Origin: Neelides folsomi
Lineage: Eukaryota > Arthropoda > Collembola > Neelipleona > Neelidae
Assembly: GCA_034687125.1 (NCBI GenBank)
Contig: JAQGBZ010000035.1
Span: 1 to 64,000 of the forward strand
DNA: 64,000 nucleotides
Reading direction: 5' to 3'
Each line of letters starts with the position of its first letter. Position 1 is the first letter of the stretch. The notes beneath the pieces are model-generated. The model had not been told where the DNA came from and did no database searches. It saw nothing but the letters and a program-made list of their open reading frames with translations. Shown in pieces: positions 11,132 to 26,100 of this stretch. The translations under genes and the position numbers were made by a program.

Positions 11132-14100
11132 GTGGAAAATGGTCGTGGCGGCGGCGAACATTGTCGGCGAACCTGCTGCTGACGCCTTGTCAATGATGGA
11201 CTCGGCTGGGCTCGACTTCATCGTGGAGAATGCCGACTACGTGCAAAAATTCGCATCCGGTAAACATTCCCACCTTTCCTAATTTTATGCAGATGACAAG
11301 AAGAGCTTTATTTTACAAATCCTTTTCAGTTTCAGGTTCTATTGAACCTCTACACCTTTTTTGTCATCCTAATATTTATGAAGTGTAATTTAAACACCTT
11401 TTTCGTCTTCGCATTTCTTAATTTATTTTTCAACTCCTACTTACAAAAAATATTAAAATCTTTTGGCTCAACATCTTTCAAAATGAAGTATATTATATTA
11501 TATATTTCCCCAGCTTTCCTAAATTCAGTAATAGGATAACAAAATAACTACGTAATAATACTATAATATGTACAAAGTTATGTAAGTAATAAATATATAG
11601 GTATATACATAATATTTAGAGTACATTGTATCATGTACAATAAAGTAACATATACTGTAATTACTCTAGTTACATACATACATACTGTATATGAATGATA
11701 TGTAGAATAATAATTAAAAATATAGCTCTTTTAATGCTTCCAAGTAAGTAAATGAGAACCTTACATCAAAAGTGCATCAGCAAATGTAAGCAAATGGCCA
11801 ATTTTTCCACCGTTTAATTTGTGATGAAAGAGATAAAGTGATAGATACGCATCCTGCAATTAATTGTTATTTGTAGAATTTGAGGAAGAGTTTGTAAAAC
11901 ATATTTTTGCTCTTTATCTTAACTCCATGATTGAAGATAAAGAGCTATGATTTTAATCTACTGTGTATCTGTACACAAGGGATGGTTAATTGGCTTGAGA
12001 TTAGCATTGAGAAGAGTCGTTGAAGGCAGGATGTCGGAAGGGCTGACAACCGGAATTTGAAGAATGGGATATTAAATGTAGACTATATTTGTAATAATTG
12101 AAGGTGGAACTTCAAGGGTCCATACAGTAGTGGATTATCGAGATGCCCAAATTCAGATTTCCCTGTCACTGATGAGAAGATAGGAAATTAATTGGAGAGC
12201 CGCGGAGAGAGAGATATGCTGCATTATACAACATCCGACCACTAATCTCTGCGGGAGCCCCATTACCCCTCAACCTTACTAATATCCCAATAAGAGAAGG
12301 ATAAAATGTGTAGGTAATGTGATGATGCCCTGAGATTTGTTCCTCGTCGACAGTGAGTAATAAATCTGAATGGAAATGGACGAGGAAGATGGGAAATGGC
12401 AATGTCATGTCATGTCCATTCCCAAACAGAGACGGCGAGGGAGCAAGGAAGTCAAAGTCATTGGGAGAAAAAAAAAGCCTCTCACTCCGCCTTCCGCTCC
12501 TCATCCTTTCCAATGGGAATTAATATATGTGTGATAGATAAATAATAAAAATCATCATAATAATGAGCCAGAATGTTGAACCATTGGAGATGTTAAAGTC
12601 ATTTCGCACATTGTGAATATGAGAGCGAAAGAACCTTCAGTATTACACAAGATTTATGAGACTCCCCTTCCCTTTGATCCGCAATCGGAAAATGACATTC
12701 ACGCTGGCCTGACTAAATTTGGTGATTCCGAGGACATGGAAATGATCCTTAACTTATATGCACAGACTCGTGTACTTCAATTACACTTCAATATAAATAT
12801 ATATATACATAACATATAATATGTATATTATAAGAATCATTTAACGATCTCCTTAATATTCCCTCTCCCATTTTAATGTTCATTTCTCTCATTAATACGT
12901 GACAAAGGGTAGGCCCTTCACGCATTTATTGTATATTAAACCATTATAACTTTATAACATATCTGCAGATAAAAAGACACTCGTTTAAAATATTATATAC
13001 AAAATTTGTATATGTAAACAATTAAAGTAGGTACCTAGAGTATGTATACTCGGATTTATAAAATGCTCAAAAATTATCCCGCCTCTAATCCATCATTTTT
13101 TGCTTTACTTTTATATGTAAATATTATGTCGTATAGTGTGATTCTGATTAATGATCATACTTCATACTCTAAACCTCCTTATAATTTGGCTATATGTAGA
13201 TAAATATCTACATGTGTTACAGATATGATATATCTATTTGTTATTATTTTATTATATTGTCATTATTTTCTCGTTTAGAGATGACTTACAATAATATGTA
13301 TGTGTATGTGTACATACGTACATGTGCATCTCGTATGTATCTCATCATTATTAATAAAAACAATTGAAGCAATATTATGATTTCCCTCCTCCGCTCCATT
13401 GAACATTACATATATAAATAGTATATAAAGTACTTATATAAAGTATTTTTTGACTGTTTGGTGTGGTGAGTTTTAAAAAGAAACGATAACGTGAGAAGAG
13501 TTCATAAAAATAAATTGTAATTATTTGAGTTTCAAAGAAACCCATTCTTCACCTTTTGCTCATTAGGATGAGATTCAAATATGTTTTCTTCCCAGTCGGA
13601 GAATAGAGTTCCTTTGAACCCAAAATAATGATTTTTATGACCAGTTTGTATATTTTAATGGAAGGAGCGTGATGGTGATCGACAGATCGGTGAATTCCCA
13701 CCATGGAGTTATTTCATTTAATTAAAATATAAATTCATCTCCGATCCTTAGACTTCTCCTTTGTTTGTCTCGATTAGGAACAATTTGAGAGTGTTTCTGA
13801 AGAGTGTGAAGTGGAAGTCAACAATCAGTCCGTTCATCTAGCTGTATAACAATAAATGAAATTGTAATTGTTTTAGCCTCATGGGGAAAAAACCTCTGAT
13901 CGTCTCCCTCAGTGGGACGTTTGTCGTCGAGGGTTTTATTTATGGGGAGGGCGCCATGGCGCTAAGTAAGGATTTGTCTTGTAGGTAGCCATGAGGCCAT
14001 CCATCCATACACATTGGGATTCTCCCAATTGAGCAGATGATGTCAAGGTGTAATAATATGTTCATTCCTTTCCAGCGTTGGAGTCCAAGAATTTGTCAGT

Positions 14101-17100
14101 GAAGAAACAAGTTTTTGACCTTCTCTCGACCCTCTGTGTCTACTCGAGCGAAGGATACGGACGAGCTCTGGAAGCAGTTGAATACTTCAAGGTATCCTCA
14201 CTTTCTTCATCATCAATAATATGTGACAATGGATTTACAAGGGTTTGAAATTGCCGCCCCCGCCGAATTCCCTCCCCAAATTACCCTCTCCATAATCATC
14301 ATAATAATATCTCCAGGAGTCATTGACATACACACCCATAAGTTCAGTTCTTATTATCTCGACTCATCTCATAGAGCCATACGAGGGAGAGATACCGGTT
14401 CAAGTTTGTCGTTTCCGAGCTTCGGAATGGGCCAAACGTGGAGTATCAAACGGCAGTCCTCGCCTTCATCAACTGCCTCATCCTTGCCAACTCCGACTTA
14501 AGGGAGCGAATAAGGGTGAGGTCAGAATTTATCGGACTCCGACTCCTCCAAGTACTCAATGACCTCAGGTACATTTTGATTTAAATGTAATAATTTATCA
14601 TTATTTTATTAGTATTAAGATGGAATTCTTCAATGTCAATCTTAAATATTACCATTGGTATTTAAATCATAGAATATATAAAATATGTATTTAGTTAGAA
14701 TAATAATGTTCTCTCTTACTACTTATTTGTAAAAATTGAAAGTATTTGTAAGAGTAGATACAAGTGAACTATAAATGGATTTCCTTAATTTAACCAACTA
14801 AATAAGTATAGTGAATGGATATAACAAGAGTTGAGAATATTCCCCCTTCCTTCTCATCATCATCAACTTGATGATGATGATCGTGAGGATGGTGAAGAAA
14901 CTTTGGGAAATTCAAAGCCCGTTTAGCCAAGTCAGTCAGTCAGTTAGCTCTTCTCCCATGACACTTTTTATGCTCTTTTTTATTATGCATCTTCTTTATA
15001 AGGAAAACGATGAGGTTCCATTTATATATTCCATTGGAATATTTTTAAATTTACTGAGGGCCTTGCCAACGATTTGAAATAAATTCGATCAGATCTTTTG
15101 TCAACGATTCTTATTTTAAATTTTTTAATCCATCTCTGATGTTGATTAATTAAGAAACTTTTGTCGTGGCAATTACCACTTACTTCTTAATCTGTTGTTT
15201 AGAATAAGCATTTGATTGCAATTTTTTTAAAATTAACAATAAGTAAGTCCTAGCAAGGGCTACACTTTCAAGTTCAGTTTTCTGAGTCTTTTTTATCAAA
15301 ATTTTAGTTCTTTTTAACGAGTATTAAAATAGCAATTTCATTATATTAAATGATTTCACTTAAACCAATCAAGTCTTTTTGTATTTTAAGGCACAGGTCA
15401 AAGGAATTTCCTGATCTGACAGTCCAACTTGATGTTTTCGAAGAAACAAAGGAGAACGATGACAACCAAGTTGGACCTACAGGGACGATCGACCTCTCAA
15501 GCCCACTTGAGATCTATGACACGATTCTCCGTCAGATCTCGGACACACCACAAGAAGTTCCATTCCTCTCAATTCTTCAACACCTTCTTCGGATCGATCC
15601 GAAAGAGCCAATCTCGGATTTGATTTGGGACGCGGCCGAACGTCTTGTCCATCGGGCAACGCTCCTCGAAACTCCTGACGATGCCTTGAAGCTCCTCAAG
15701 GCCCCCAGCCACTCGAAGTCTCTTCACAAGCTCAAAGGTGAGTCGATCCATCATCTACCAAGGAATGTCTGTTCACTCCAAGGAAAATAATTCCTTGTCA
15801 TGCTCCGACTTCTTTCGATTAGAGACGTCTATGTATTATCAACAGGTCCTTTTTAAATTCCCCTCCCTTTCAATGCATACAATACCTCAGAACTTCGTGT
15901 GTATTTTACTGCACATACTATAATGTGTATGACTCTAATTCATTAATGCTTACCTATTTTATTATCATAAGAATTTTCTTCATGACCAATGTCAAAACAT
16001 ATTTATAATAAGTACATCTATCTAAAATTTAAATATTCATTAAATATATTATGCATGTACTTTATGTATATGTAAGTCATTTACTATATAATATTTAACT
16101 ACTTTATATAATATGTTAACAATGGCCGCTTGTATGTAAGCTAAACTAGGTAATTGTAAATACAATCTTATAACATACACTTATTATGTATGGTATATAT
16201 AAATGTCTGTATGTACTATTTATTACATATTATTCTATTCTTATGCCCATCGAATATCTAAATATGACATTTTTCCTCCGTAATCAAATCACATAAATAA
16301 CTATGTAGGTATGTACATTAAATTTATATTATATATTATACCTGCTGCATAAGTAGCATGAAGAGTATTATGAAAGTACAACGTACCATACTTCTACTTA
16401 TACACAGTAAATAAATAGTTAGATCTGTATAATATTTACATACAAAGAACAAGAGATATTGCAATTGGGCAACTAAAAAGATTGGAGATATAAAACGGCA
16501 TTTTATAATTACCAACCTGGCAAATATAATGTACCTAAAAGTTTGATAACAAATTTTAAATAGTATCACTTTTCTTTAAATTTCTATTAAAGGAAACATT
16601 AGCTCTAAAATATCCAAATACATACTCTATAATAGATTATTGGATAGAGGATTTGAATTGAAATTTGATGTAAATGTACTACCTGTGTATAGTAATTAAT
16701 TGTGAATTGTGAACCTATGGAGTACGAATGAATGTACCTACTTAGGTATACAGAATAAATAAGTATATAAGTGCTTTTGAATGCTCGTCCGTAAGTGTTC
16801 AATAAATATACTATGTGTTTATGTATATGTCTTTATACAAACAGAAGTCTTGTTGAAATGGAGATTTAAAGGTTGGATGGATTTACTCCCTTGGGATTCA
16901 TCACATGGAATGTGATAAAGTAAGTTTAGCTATTCCTGGAGTATCCGAACTAATATTCAAAGAGGATTCGAGAGGACAAGGATCCACGTGGAGAGTTTGG
17001 GCATCTACTATAGGGTCGAGTTTGAGGGTGTCTCCATCACCTTGTTCCTCATAAATGGATAATGGACCCATTTGCTCCTTCCTTTCTCCCCACACCAACT

Positions 17101-20100
17101 CCCTTAATGGTCCCCAAGAGAGGAGCTGACAAATCGGAGGAACATTATAGGAATTATGCAAACCAATTCATGACCATTTATTCACCATTTTTAACACTTC
17201 CCAGACTCCTTTATGGCATTTCCCAAATTCCGCCCAAAATATACGAGAGATGAAATGAGAGTTTATGAGATAAGTGAACCATTTTTTATTGTGTTTTTAG
17301 GGCAAGGAAGTTCGTGTACATGTGGGTGCCATAGGAAATCGTCATTAGCAAGCCCAGGAGAACAGAGTGGAACAACGGGTCCGCCACCTCCTCCACCTGG
17401 ACCACCACCGCCACCTCTACCTCCAGGAATGCCGCCTCCACCGCCACCTCCGTCGTCTTCTTCCGCCAAGGCTTTCCCATCCGGCCCCAAGAACGATCTT
17501 CCAAAACTCCCACAACAGTCCATCCCAATGCCGAAGACCAAGATGCGAACCGTCAACTGGAATAAAATCCCGAGCGGGCAGGTTTTAGAGGGCGACAAAA
17601 ACAACATTTGGGCCAAATTTGCCAAAAGTCAGGCAAATTCTAATGGGGCTGGACTTGATTGGGCGGCTCTGGAAGGGCTTTTCTGCCTTCAAACCGACAG
17701 GCCTGTGCCTTCAGGAGGACCAAACGGGAACGGATTCGCCTTGGGACCTCCACGAAGCGGAGAGGGAGAAAACGGAAGGAAAGCGACAAAGAAGGAGTCA
17801 GGAGAGGTGAGAAGCTCCTTAATTTAATCAACAATTCTCCCTCTTTGCCAATTCCTCTCATGCACGAGCAAATGGAGTGATAATTTACCTTTTTTCTCTC
17901 TCTTTTTGACAATAGTTGACGTTGTTGGATGCGAAGCGGAGTCTCAACATCAATATTTTTCTCAAGCAGTTTCGAAGGTTGTCAAAACATTCTCTCATTT
18001 TACTCCCAATTCATATCATTGAGATTACAAGTCCTTGAAATGAATATACAAACCGTTCCTATTATTAATACTTACATATTTAGGTAGGTGTATTATATTA
18101 TATTTTGTACATGGGTACATTGTTATATTGAGCTTATGTGGGAAAAGAATTCATTATTCGCTCTGCAGAGTATCGTGCTGGCATGAAGTCATACATTATT
18201 CACTTATTAACTACGTTATAATGTAATTTGATCATTTTTTTCTTGGTCTTTAATTTGCATTCACACACACATCATTCCTTAATAGATGATGCATGGCTGT
18301 AATGATACAAGATCCAGTTGTTGAAGTCAAACCTTACCGACTGTCCCTCTTTTGTACTCCCCTAATGAAATGGAAAGGAGATGATTATCGACTAATCGTG
18401 AAGGAGCAGAGGGAACTGATAGGATTCCTTCTTTGTGTAGCGGAAGGATCGGAATAAGGAGTCGGAATTGAATTGGGGCTCATACTGTGAATCCCTCATG
18501 GTTCCGACTCTCAAATGTTAAAAACCTCGTCATCTCCTCACGATGATGCAAATGCGGTAGGGCGAGGGTTCCGCCCATCATTGTTGTTATTATGCAACGG
18601 AGGGTTCTCTTCCCAATACGCTCTCGAACCTCAACAGGAACGCGGAGCGTGATGTGTTCAATAGACGGAATAACTGGGCCTTTGCTCCGTGTTCATGCAT
18701 TCAGATTCTCCTCCTACATATGAGCTTCAATTCCCCACACAAACCCAAAACTCTCAGGCTCCTTGAGGAATAAATGGAGAGTAAAATGAACTTGATCAAC
18801 TTCAACAACCCGCATTCAATTTTTTTCACTCAAGTTTCAAAAAATGTGAACTTATTTTCCCAAATACGTATTTACAATTGAGTTCAATGTATACATATTC
18901 CATGCAGTGGCCATATGATATATTCTTAATAAATTCAATTCAATTAACTTTTATTTACAAAAATTAGATGTTATAAAATTGTAATAATAGAAAGATTTAT
19001 GTATCATAAAGATATCATAACATTAAGATAGGTTTGGGGGATTTTTATGATCAATGACTTGTACACAATTCCGTATTTTACAATTAAATGTAAATTGGAA
19101 TTTATGATTTTGATTTCCAGCTCAAATGATGACATGATTCAACTTATTATGGAGGGATGTTCGGAGGACTTTGGCGTCGAGCGTCTCCGCGGGCTCCTCA
19201 AGATCCTCCCAAACAAGGACGAAATGGAAATGCTGCGGTCAGTTGGGGAGGGCGATCGCGGACGGCTGGGAAATGCGGAAAAGTTTCTTCTTCAACTCAT
19301 CTCCGTCAACGGCTACCGACTCCGGATCGAAGCCATGTTGCTCAAAGAGGAGCTTGAGGCCTGTGTCAATAATCTTGAGTCGTCCATCAATGCCATTCTT
19401 CAAGCATCTCAAGGTTCGAATAATCTCACCCTGTATATTATAATGAGCATTAGGGATTTCCATGAAAGGGAATCCCTATGATCAAATTTACCTTTTTACG
19501 GACTATTCCACACTTCCGATACTTCCCATTGAATGGCCAATGCTCGAGACACTTTTATTTACTTACTAAACAAGAACTCAAAATTTATTCGCTCGTTTTG
19601 GAGTGGAAGTATTGGAAAAGGGTGTTTTCATTCCCCGAACCTGGGATTCCCTTTTAATCTGCAAGAATTAGGGATAAATACATGAATGATGAGTCTCGCC
19701 ATTTCCTACGATCCGCATCCTTCCCAATGTCAACCTTTTTCTCAAATCCATCTTTTTTTGTGCAGAAGTGAAAAATTCGAACGAATTCCAAGAAGTCATT
19801 TTCATGATCCTCGTGGCTGGGAACTTTCTCAACTCTGTAAGTTCAACTTCTTTTACACCTCCCTTCCTCTCACTGATGAAATTGGGGCTCTCGATTAGTC
19901 TTAGGTCTTTGGGAATCTCCGCCTGGTTTTTATCTCACATTTGAGTGCGAGATTCACTTCCACTTTCAACAAGACTCCATTTCCGTCATGATTGAATCAA
20001 AGTCCTTTGAGAATTAAAACTTTTCATTTTCAATTACGGTTTCAAGTAGGGCAGTTCTAATATTAGTTAATTGAACCATCTGTTTTTTGTTGAATACTCA

Positions 20101-23100
20101 GAATGTAAAATTTGATTTTATTTTCATTTGATCCTTCCAAAGAATCTCAATCAAAACTTGAGAATCCGATCACCCAAGATTCCCCAAGGTCAGAAGCAGT
20201 TTTACATTTGATGTTCACAAGGGTATATTAGGTAGATATAGTTTTATCAATAAGGGAGTAAATGGCAAACTCATTTTGTGTCCTTATCCTTATTAAACAC
20301 AACCTTCATTTGATGTATTTGCTCGACTCCTTTTCAATTAAATGCTCCCTCACTCCCCATTCAATCTCTCATTAAGGGAATTGTATGGGGAAATTGAATT
20401 CATTTCCTCTATAATTCAACTTCAAATGAAAGACGGTACTTGAAACTGTCTAAGAAATCAGAAAGTGATAGAAGAGAGGAAATGAGCAGAACTCCTTCAA
20501 TAACGCTCATTCTCGCCGGATCCAAGTAGTAAAATATGGAAGGAGTTTGAAAGTCAAAGTGAGTCATTGTCAGTCAGAGGTTTGCTTTACAATCTTCTCC
20601 AACAAGCCTTTTAGGCAAATGGGCAAACTAAAATGGAGACGAGGAACCAGAGTGGTTCGAATAGGAAGTGGGGAAGAGACAATGGAGAGTTTCCTTTTTC
20701 ATTCTTCAATTCAGTCGGTATGATCTGGAATGTAAAATAGGGCGGGTACGCCGGAGACGCAGCTGGGGTAAAATTATCATCTCTGCAAAAAATCGCTGAC
20801 ATTCGAGGGAACAAGCCTGGCATCAGTCTTCTTCACTTCATTGCCATGGTAAGAATAAGGGATTGTCATCCTAGAGGTGTCCGAGGAAGGGCGTGGAGGG
20901 GAGGCCTATCATTACCATACATCATTTCCCGAGTATTACGAGACAATCATCATATACCAAAACATGTTCGCCCTGGTTAATGCGATATGGCCCATCTCCA
21001 TAACCCAGGCGGGATGATAATCATCAACTATCGTCGCCCTTTCTCGGGTTCATACAAATCAAAAACCACTCAAATTCATATCCTTCCCAATCAACCCAAC
21101 TCTTTTGCGAGTGCTATATAAGCCGACTATAACAATGCCCGCGTGTTCAAGTACTGATTATATGGCCAGTATTATTATATTTCCATGTGAGCAAATGTGC
21201 TTTTAGCATTTGTAATCTTTAAGTCTTAATATGCTTTTGTGTGCAATGCTTAAAAACTTGTGTCCATCCAGTTGGCACTTTATTGCTATGCTGGAGGGTG
21301 TGTGTGCGTGGGCGGCCGCTTCCATTGCGAATGTATTGCGGAGTAAATAAATTGGCCAAAGTTCGACGGGGGTTCAGGAAAGATGAAACCGGTCAAAGTT
21401 CTCATGCCCCTTTGAACTCCCGTCGAGACCTCCTGATGTCTTCATATCATTTCCTGAACTTCTCGTTTAATTGTGACAGAAGTGGCAGGTTTCTGTTGAC
21501 TTCAGAGTTTAACAACTCCTTAAATAGGATAAAGAAATGAACAAATGCATTTAAATGAACCCGCGTTCTCCTCGCATGGTTTCATCCCTAAATCCTATTA
21601 GAATAACACAATTCCAAAATAATCTTAAATACAATATTTACAATTTAGTACTAAGTACCTATGTATGATAAATGATTACGATATCTATCTGTATTTACAT
21701 TAAAATAATAATATGCTTATTCGTATTAATTTATGTAAATATGCTTTGAAATGATTTTTTCGTGATAATTCCTTGAATTCCATCTCTTGATCAGGAAATT
21801 TAATTATATTTGTTTGTCTTTAGCAAGCGGAAGCGAGGAGTCCGAAGCTCATCACTTTTGTCAACGAGTTGACGGCATTGGAGGAAGCGTCAAAGTGAGT
21901 ATTTTTTCCCTTCTGTTGCAAACAGCCATTTAGCCCCCACTATCGCTATGGGGGAAAGAACTCGTCGACTCACTTTTAATGTTCTTCAAACGAATGAACA
22001 CAACGTGGAGTGTTTACCCTCATGAATGAAGTTCCTTTGAGAACACTTTAAAATTGAGACTAATTAATACTAATAATAAGCTGCTGAATTCCTTACGGTC
22101 GTTCAAGTGGGAAAAAATGTGTTGGGTGGAGAGGGCCATTAGTCTTTTAAATATACTTTATGTTTCATTCTCCACGTGGTTGTTAATTAGGGTTTTTTCT
22201 TATTTTTATTTTGTCCCGATAGAACAAGCATTGACCAACTGAAGAATGAGATTTTGCACCTTAACACTAAAGTTGGAAATACGAAGCAACAAATGGAGAA
22301 CCCAACAGCTCCCAGAGAGATTCGCTCGCAATTTGGCCAATTCTTCCAGGTGAGTCATTTCCACGGTTCTTAATTACAATTATACAGATTATATAGTCCC
22401 ATTATATGTTATTTAAATACTCCGAGAACGGAACAAAGCTTTGAGAATATGATGGGAGGAGTGAGCGAACATGTGATGAGATTCATGGTAATAAATTAAA
22501 GCCCTCCGTTTGGATCTCCCACTGCCAAATCCCCAAAGATGATATATTTATTATAAGCGAAACAAAGGCAGGTGTTGGTGGGGCATTTATAATGTTGCAA
22601 TTTTCCACTTGGCGAAAATGAGCTGTAACTCCGACTTTACGACTCTCATTTGAAGTCGTCGAGTGGGGGCCAGGTGGAATTGTGAGTTATGTCTCTCCAT
22701 CGACCATGACCATACACGAATTGGAGATTAATAGCCATATCATGTCACTCTCGCCTCCAAATCCCACTTTCCCAATTAATCCTCCCTCTTTTACGAAGAT
22801 ATTCAATTTTGTGAATGTGTAGGAGGCTGGGTTGCAAATTAAAGATCTCGAGGACTACCTCATTCAAGTGGAAGAGGTTCGCTTGGACCTTGCCAAGTTC
22901 TTTTGCGAAGACGTCGCCACGTTCAAGTTCGAGGATTGCTTCAAAATCATCAACTCCTTCACGACAAAGTGGAAGCAGGCGGCGGGGGAAAATGGGCGTC
23001 GGAGGAAACAAGAGGAAGAGGTGGAACACAGGCGAAGAATCCGAGAAGAGCAAAATAAAAAGCGGGTCCAGCTCGGATGGCAAAGTCAACAGTCGCCTGA

Positions 23101-26100
23101 CGAGTTCCTCAGCCCAGATCGGGTGAGTTTTTGGAAAAATATTTTCCCTTCCTCCCGGCATCAACTTCCATTATCATCTGAGACGGTGTATTATTCCTTA
23201 ATTTAAAAATAGGGCCTTTGTTTCTCCCAAGGAAAAGCCAATGTAAGGAAGTTGAAACTCTTTGAATTCCATTCCACCATTCTTTCTCCATGTAAAGACA
23301 TAAGTAGATATTTGAAGTTGAGCGGAATGGAATTTGAGTTGGGTTGAAATTCAAGGCGTTTGAACACCTCAGTTTTTAATGAAGGAACCTGAGTTCCTCT
23401 GGTGAAGACGTTAAGGAGAAGATTGGCAGGGCTGAGAAAGATAAACGTGTGGGGAGATGAGAAACATCAACATGTTCGGTTTGGGCGGTAGCTGACAATG
23501 TTTTAGAAATGAGATATGATTCTTCGTCAACAAGGCGTGTCTTTTATAAAATTCTTTCTTTCCCATATCTGACCTCTTTTTTGACCAAATCAATCCCTTC
23601 AACGTCCACGGGTCTTCAGGGAATTTTCGCTCTTTATGCAACTCTTTATTCACTCTTATGCTCTTTAAGGCCCTATCGGTCAATCGTGGTAAGCAGACTC
23701 GTTGAGATTCCTTCACACATCCCATCCCGTTTTTTGTACCTATAAACAAAAGTTCAGCTCTGTTATGTAAATCCACTTTCTTTACATAAGTAGTTATGTA
23801 TTTATCTAGTGAAAAACGGCCTTTATCTCTTCTTTAAACCTTTCAACTCAAATTTGCTTTCATTCAGTTTAATAACGAATCCGATTTATTGATTCATTTC
23901 AATTACCATAATAATCAAATGCGAGGAACAGTCAAACGAGCCAACGCCCTTCACATCTCGTTACAAAATATACCTAATATGCATACTCTTTGGGAAAGAA
24001 ACTTTTTTCTTGTAACTTTAAAATTAATGTTATTAATATTATACTTTTTCATCTTTAATTTTTACCCAAAGTTGGTCAATTTTAAAAAAGTTATTCCTTT
24101 GAGAGATTTTATAAAATTTAGATTTGCAATAAAATAATTAAATTAAATCTTACAGAACAAACCAACAATTTTGACCCCTGAGGATGAAATTTTTATCGCT
24201 TGTTCTCCGAGGATCGTTCGACGTCGTTTGGGATCATTCAACGACAATAATCCAAATGGACAGTCGAGTACAGAACACCTCGTTTTGCCTTCTCCAGGTA
24301 CAACTTTTAATTAGTCATGAAAATCCCGAGGGAGGCTTTTACACATTTTCATACTCCTGTCCATTTTCAGACACTACACCGAACGGGTCATTACGAAGAC
24401 GAAGAAGTCGAGTGCCTTCAGATGAAGATGAATCGGGCCTCATGGATTTTCTCCGATCGTCTGGCAACGACGGGTCAAGAGAAAGACGCCCTGGTCCAGA
24501 CCAATACGGATCTCTCGACAGATCCTGGGCAAGGAAAACCAAGAGACGACCCAACTTGATGGACTTTGTCAATGACGACAGAGAACGACCCGTGTCACCT
24601 GGCCCCTCCCACGGCGACCATCAAAACAACAATCCCACTGTTAAAGTTGACAGCTCAAACCTCCATGACAATCAAAAACCAAGGTAATTTTTTTACTTCT
24701 TTAATTTTCCTATCTACCTCCCTACTTTATTTAATTTTCATTTATACTTTAATATAAAAATACTATGGTAGTAAATATGTTTACATAATAAGCCTAAAAG
24801 CAAGAAAAGTTTTACATACACACAACTATCTTTAGTAAGTACTAATTTATTGATAATGTGACTTTGTGCGATGTTAAAGAGAATGGCGAGAAAGGATCTC
24901 AGCCTGGTTCGTGGATCTTGAGAATGGGAACGGTGAAAAGAAGCGACCGCCGCCGAGACGCTTCCAGCGTCGATTTGGGCTCGAATCTCGAGAAGCTGGA
25001 CTCCGAGGACTTGCCACATTACCAGAAGGAGACGGAGAAGGAAATCCGACTGCATTTTCTCCACCTCCAGTCAACGTCACTTTTCATCCGCCTTCATCAA
25101 CGACGTCCTCAACTTACCAGCGGGTCTACCCGGATCGAAAGCCTTCGTTGAAACTTAATACGGATGTGGTTGGAGCAATGGAAGCAATTGAAGGTTCGCC
25201 TTTGTGTTCCTAACCAATTACACAGATTGCTTCAATTCCGCTTACTTGATTTAACATTTAGAGTTCCATTTTAACGAAGTGTGTTTGCCAATTAGCGCTT
25301 GATTTTCACAAAGTCATACATAATGTGATTAACGAGATTCTTCTTCCTCTCATTTTTGTTCTGTAAATGTTTTTTTGAATGTTGACCCACAGAAGTTCAA
25401 AGTCCTGTGAAGGAGAAGTCATTATGGAGAAAGTCCTCCCTCACTTCCAACGTGACTGAGCTGAAGAAGGAAAAGAGGCCTAATAAGTCTGGACAGGTAT
25501 TCGACGATATTAAATCAAAATACTTGTTTTAGTAACCACTTCCTTTCAATGATGTGTAGGAGGATGGGAGGAGGTCGTTGATCGGCTCACTCGGGAGCAA
25601 ATCCCATGATGAGAAGCTTGTTCTGTACATCCCTGAAGAATCCCTTCCGCCTCCGACCACAAACAAGTCGGTCAGACGATCGCCCTCCATGCGGGAAACC
25701 ACCAACAGCCGGACCAATCTCGAAAACATCGAGAACCATGGTGAGTCAGGGACCAAGGACGGATTCGACCGCTTCGCCTCCATTAGAAGATCAAGGAGAT
25801 ACAAAAAGGGGCCTGAGCTTAATTTGCCAGCCGAGTCCTCGTCGGCTCCGACGACCCCGACAACCCCCACGGGGCTGTTCCGACAGGAGGGTCAGAAGTT
25901 CGTGACCAAAGTTGACATTTCCTCCCCCAACGAAGGCGAGCCCAAGAGGAGGGAATTGAAGACTACGCCGCTTGGCGGGCGAGTTGTGCGAAGCAGCTCT
26001 ATGAAGGTCCCAGTGGGTCGGACAGGGTCAGGGGACGAGCCATCCTCGAAGATGAACATCAACCCGCGCGAGACTGCGAACAATTTCCCTGGCTCCAAGG

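Noticed and set aside
10898-11221. Minus-strand frame overlapping formin exon 11132-11259
   Set aside because: The plus strand there carries a conserved armadillo/FH3 exon in phase. The minus frame shows no family features.
12613-12819. Frame beginning [18 protein letters not shown] within a formin intron
   Set aside because: No splice partner in phase with the formin, no recognised family, and it runs into AT-rich microsatellite sequence. It may be a decayed fragment.
17263-17625. Minus-strand Gly-rich frames opposite the formin FH1 region
   Set aside because: They are the antisense image of the polyproline codons (CCN read backwards gives GGN). The plus strand has splice-linked FH1/FH2 coding.
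21241-21540. 99-codon plus frame inside a formin intron
   Set aside because: Out of the formin splice chain, with no recognised domain. Flanking exons join in phase without it.
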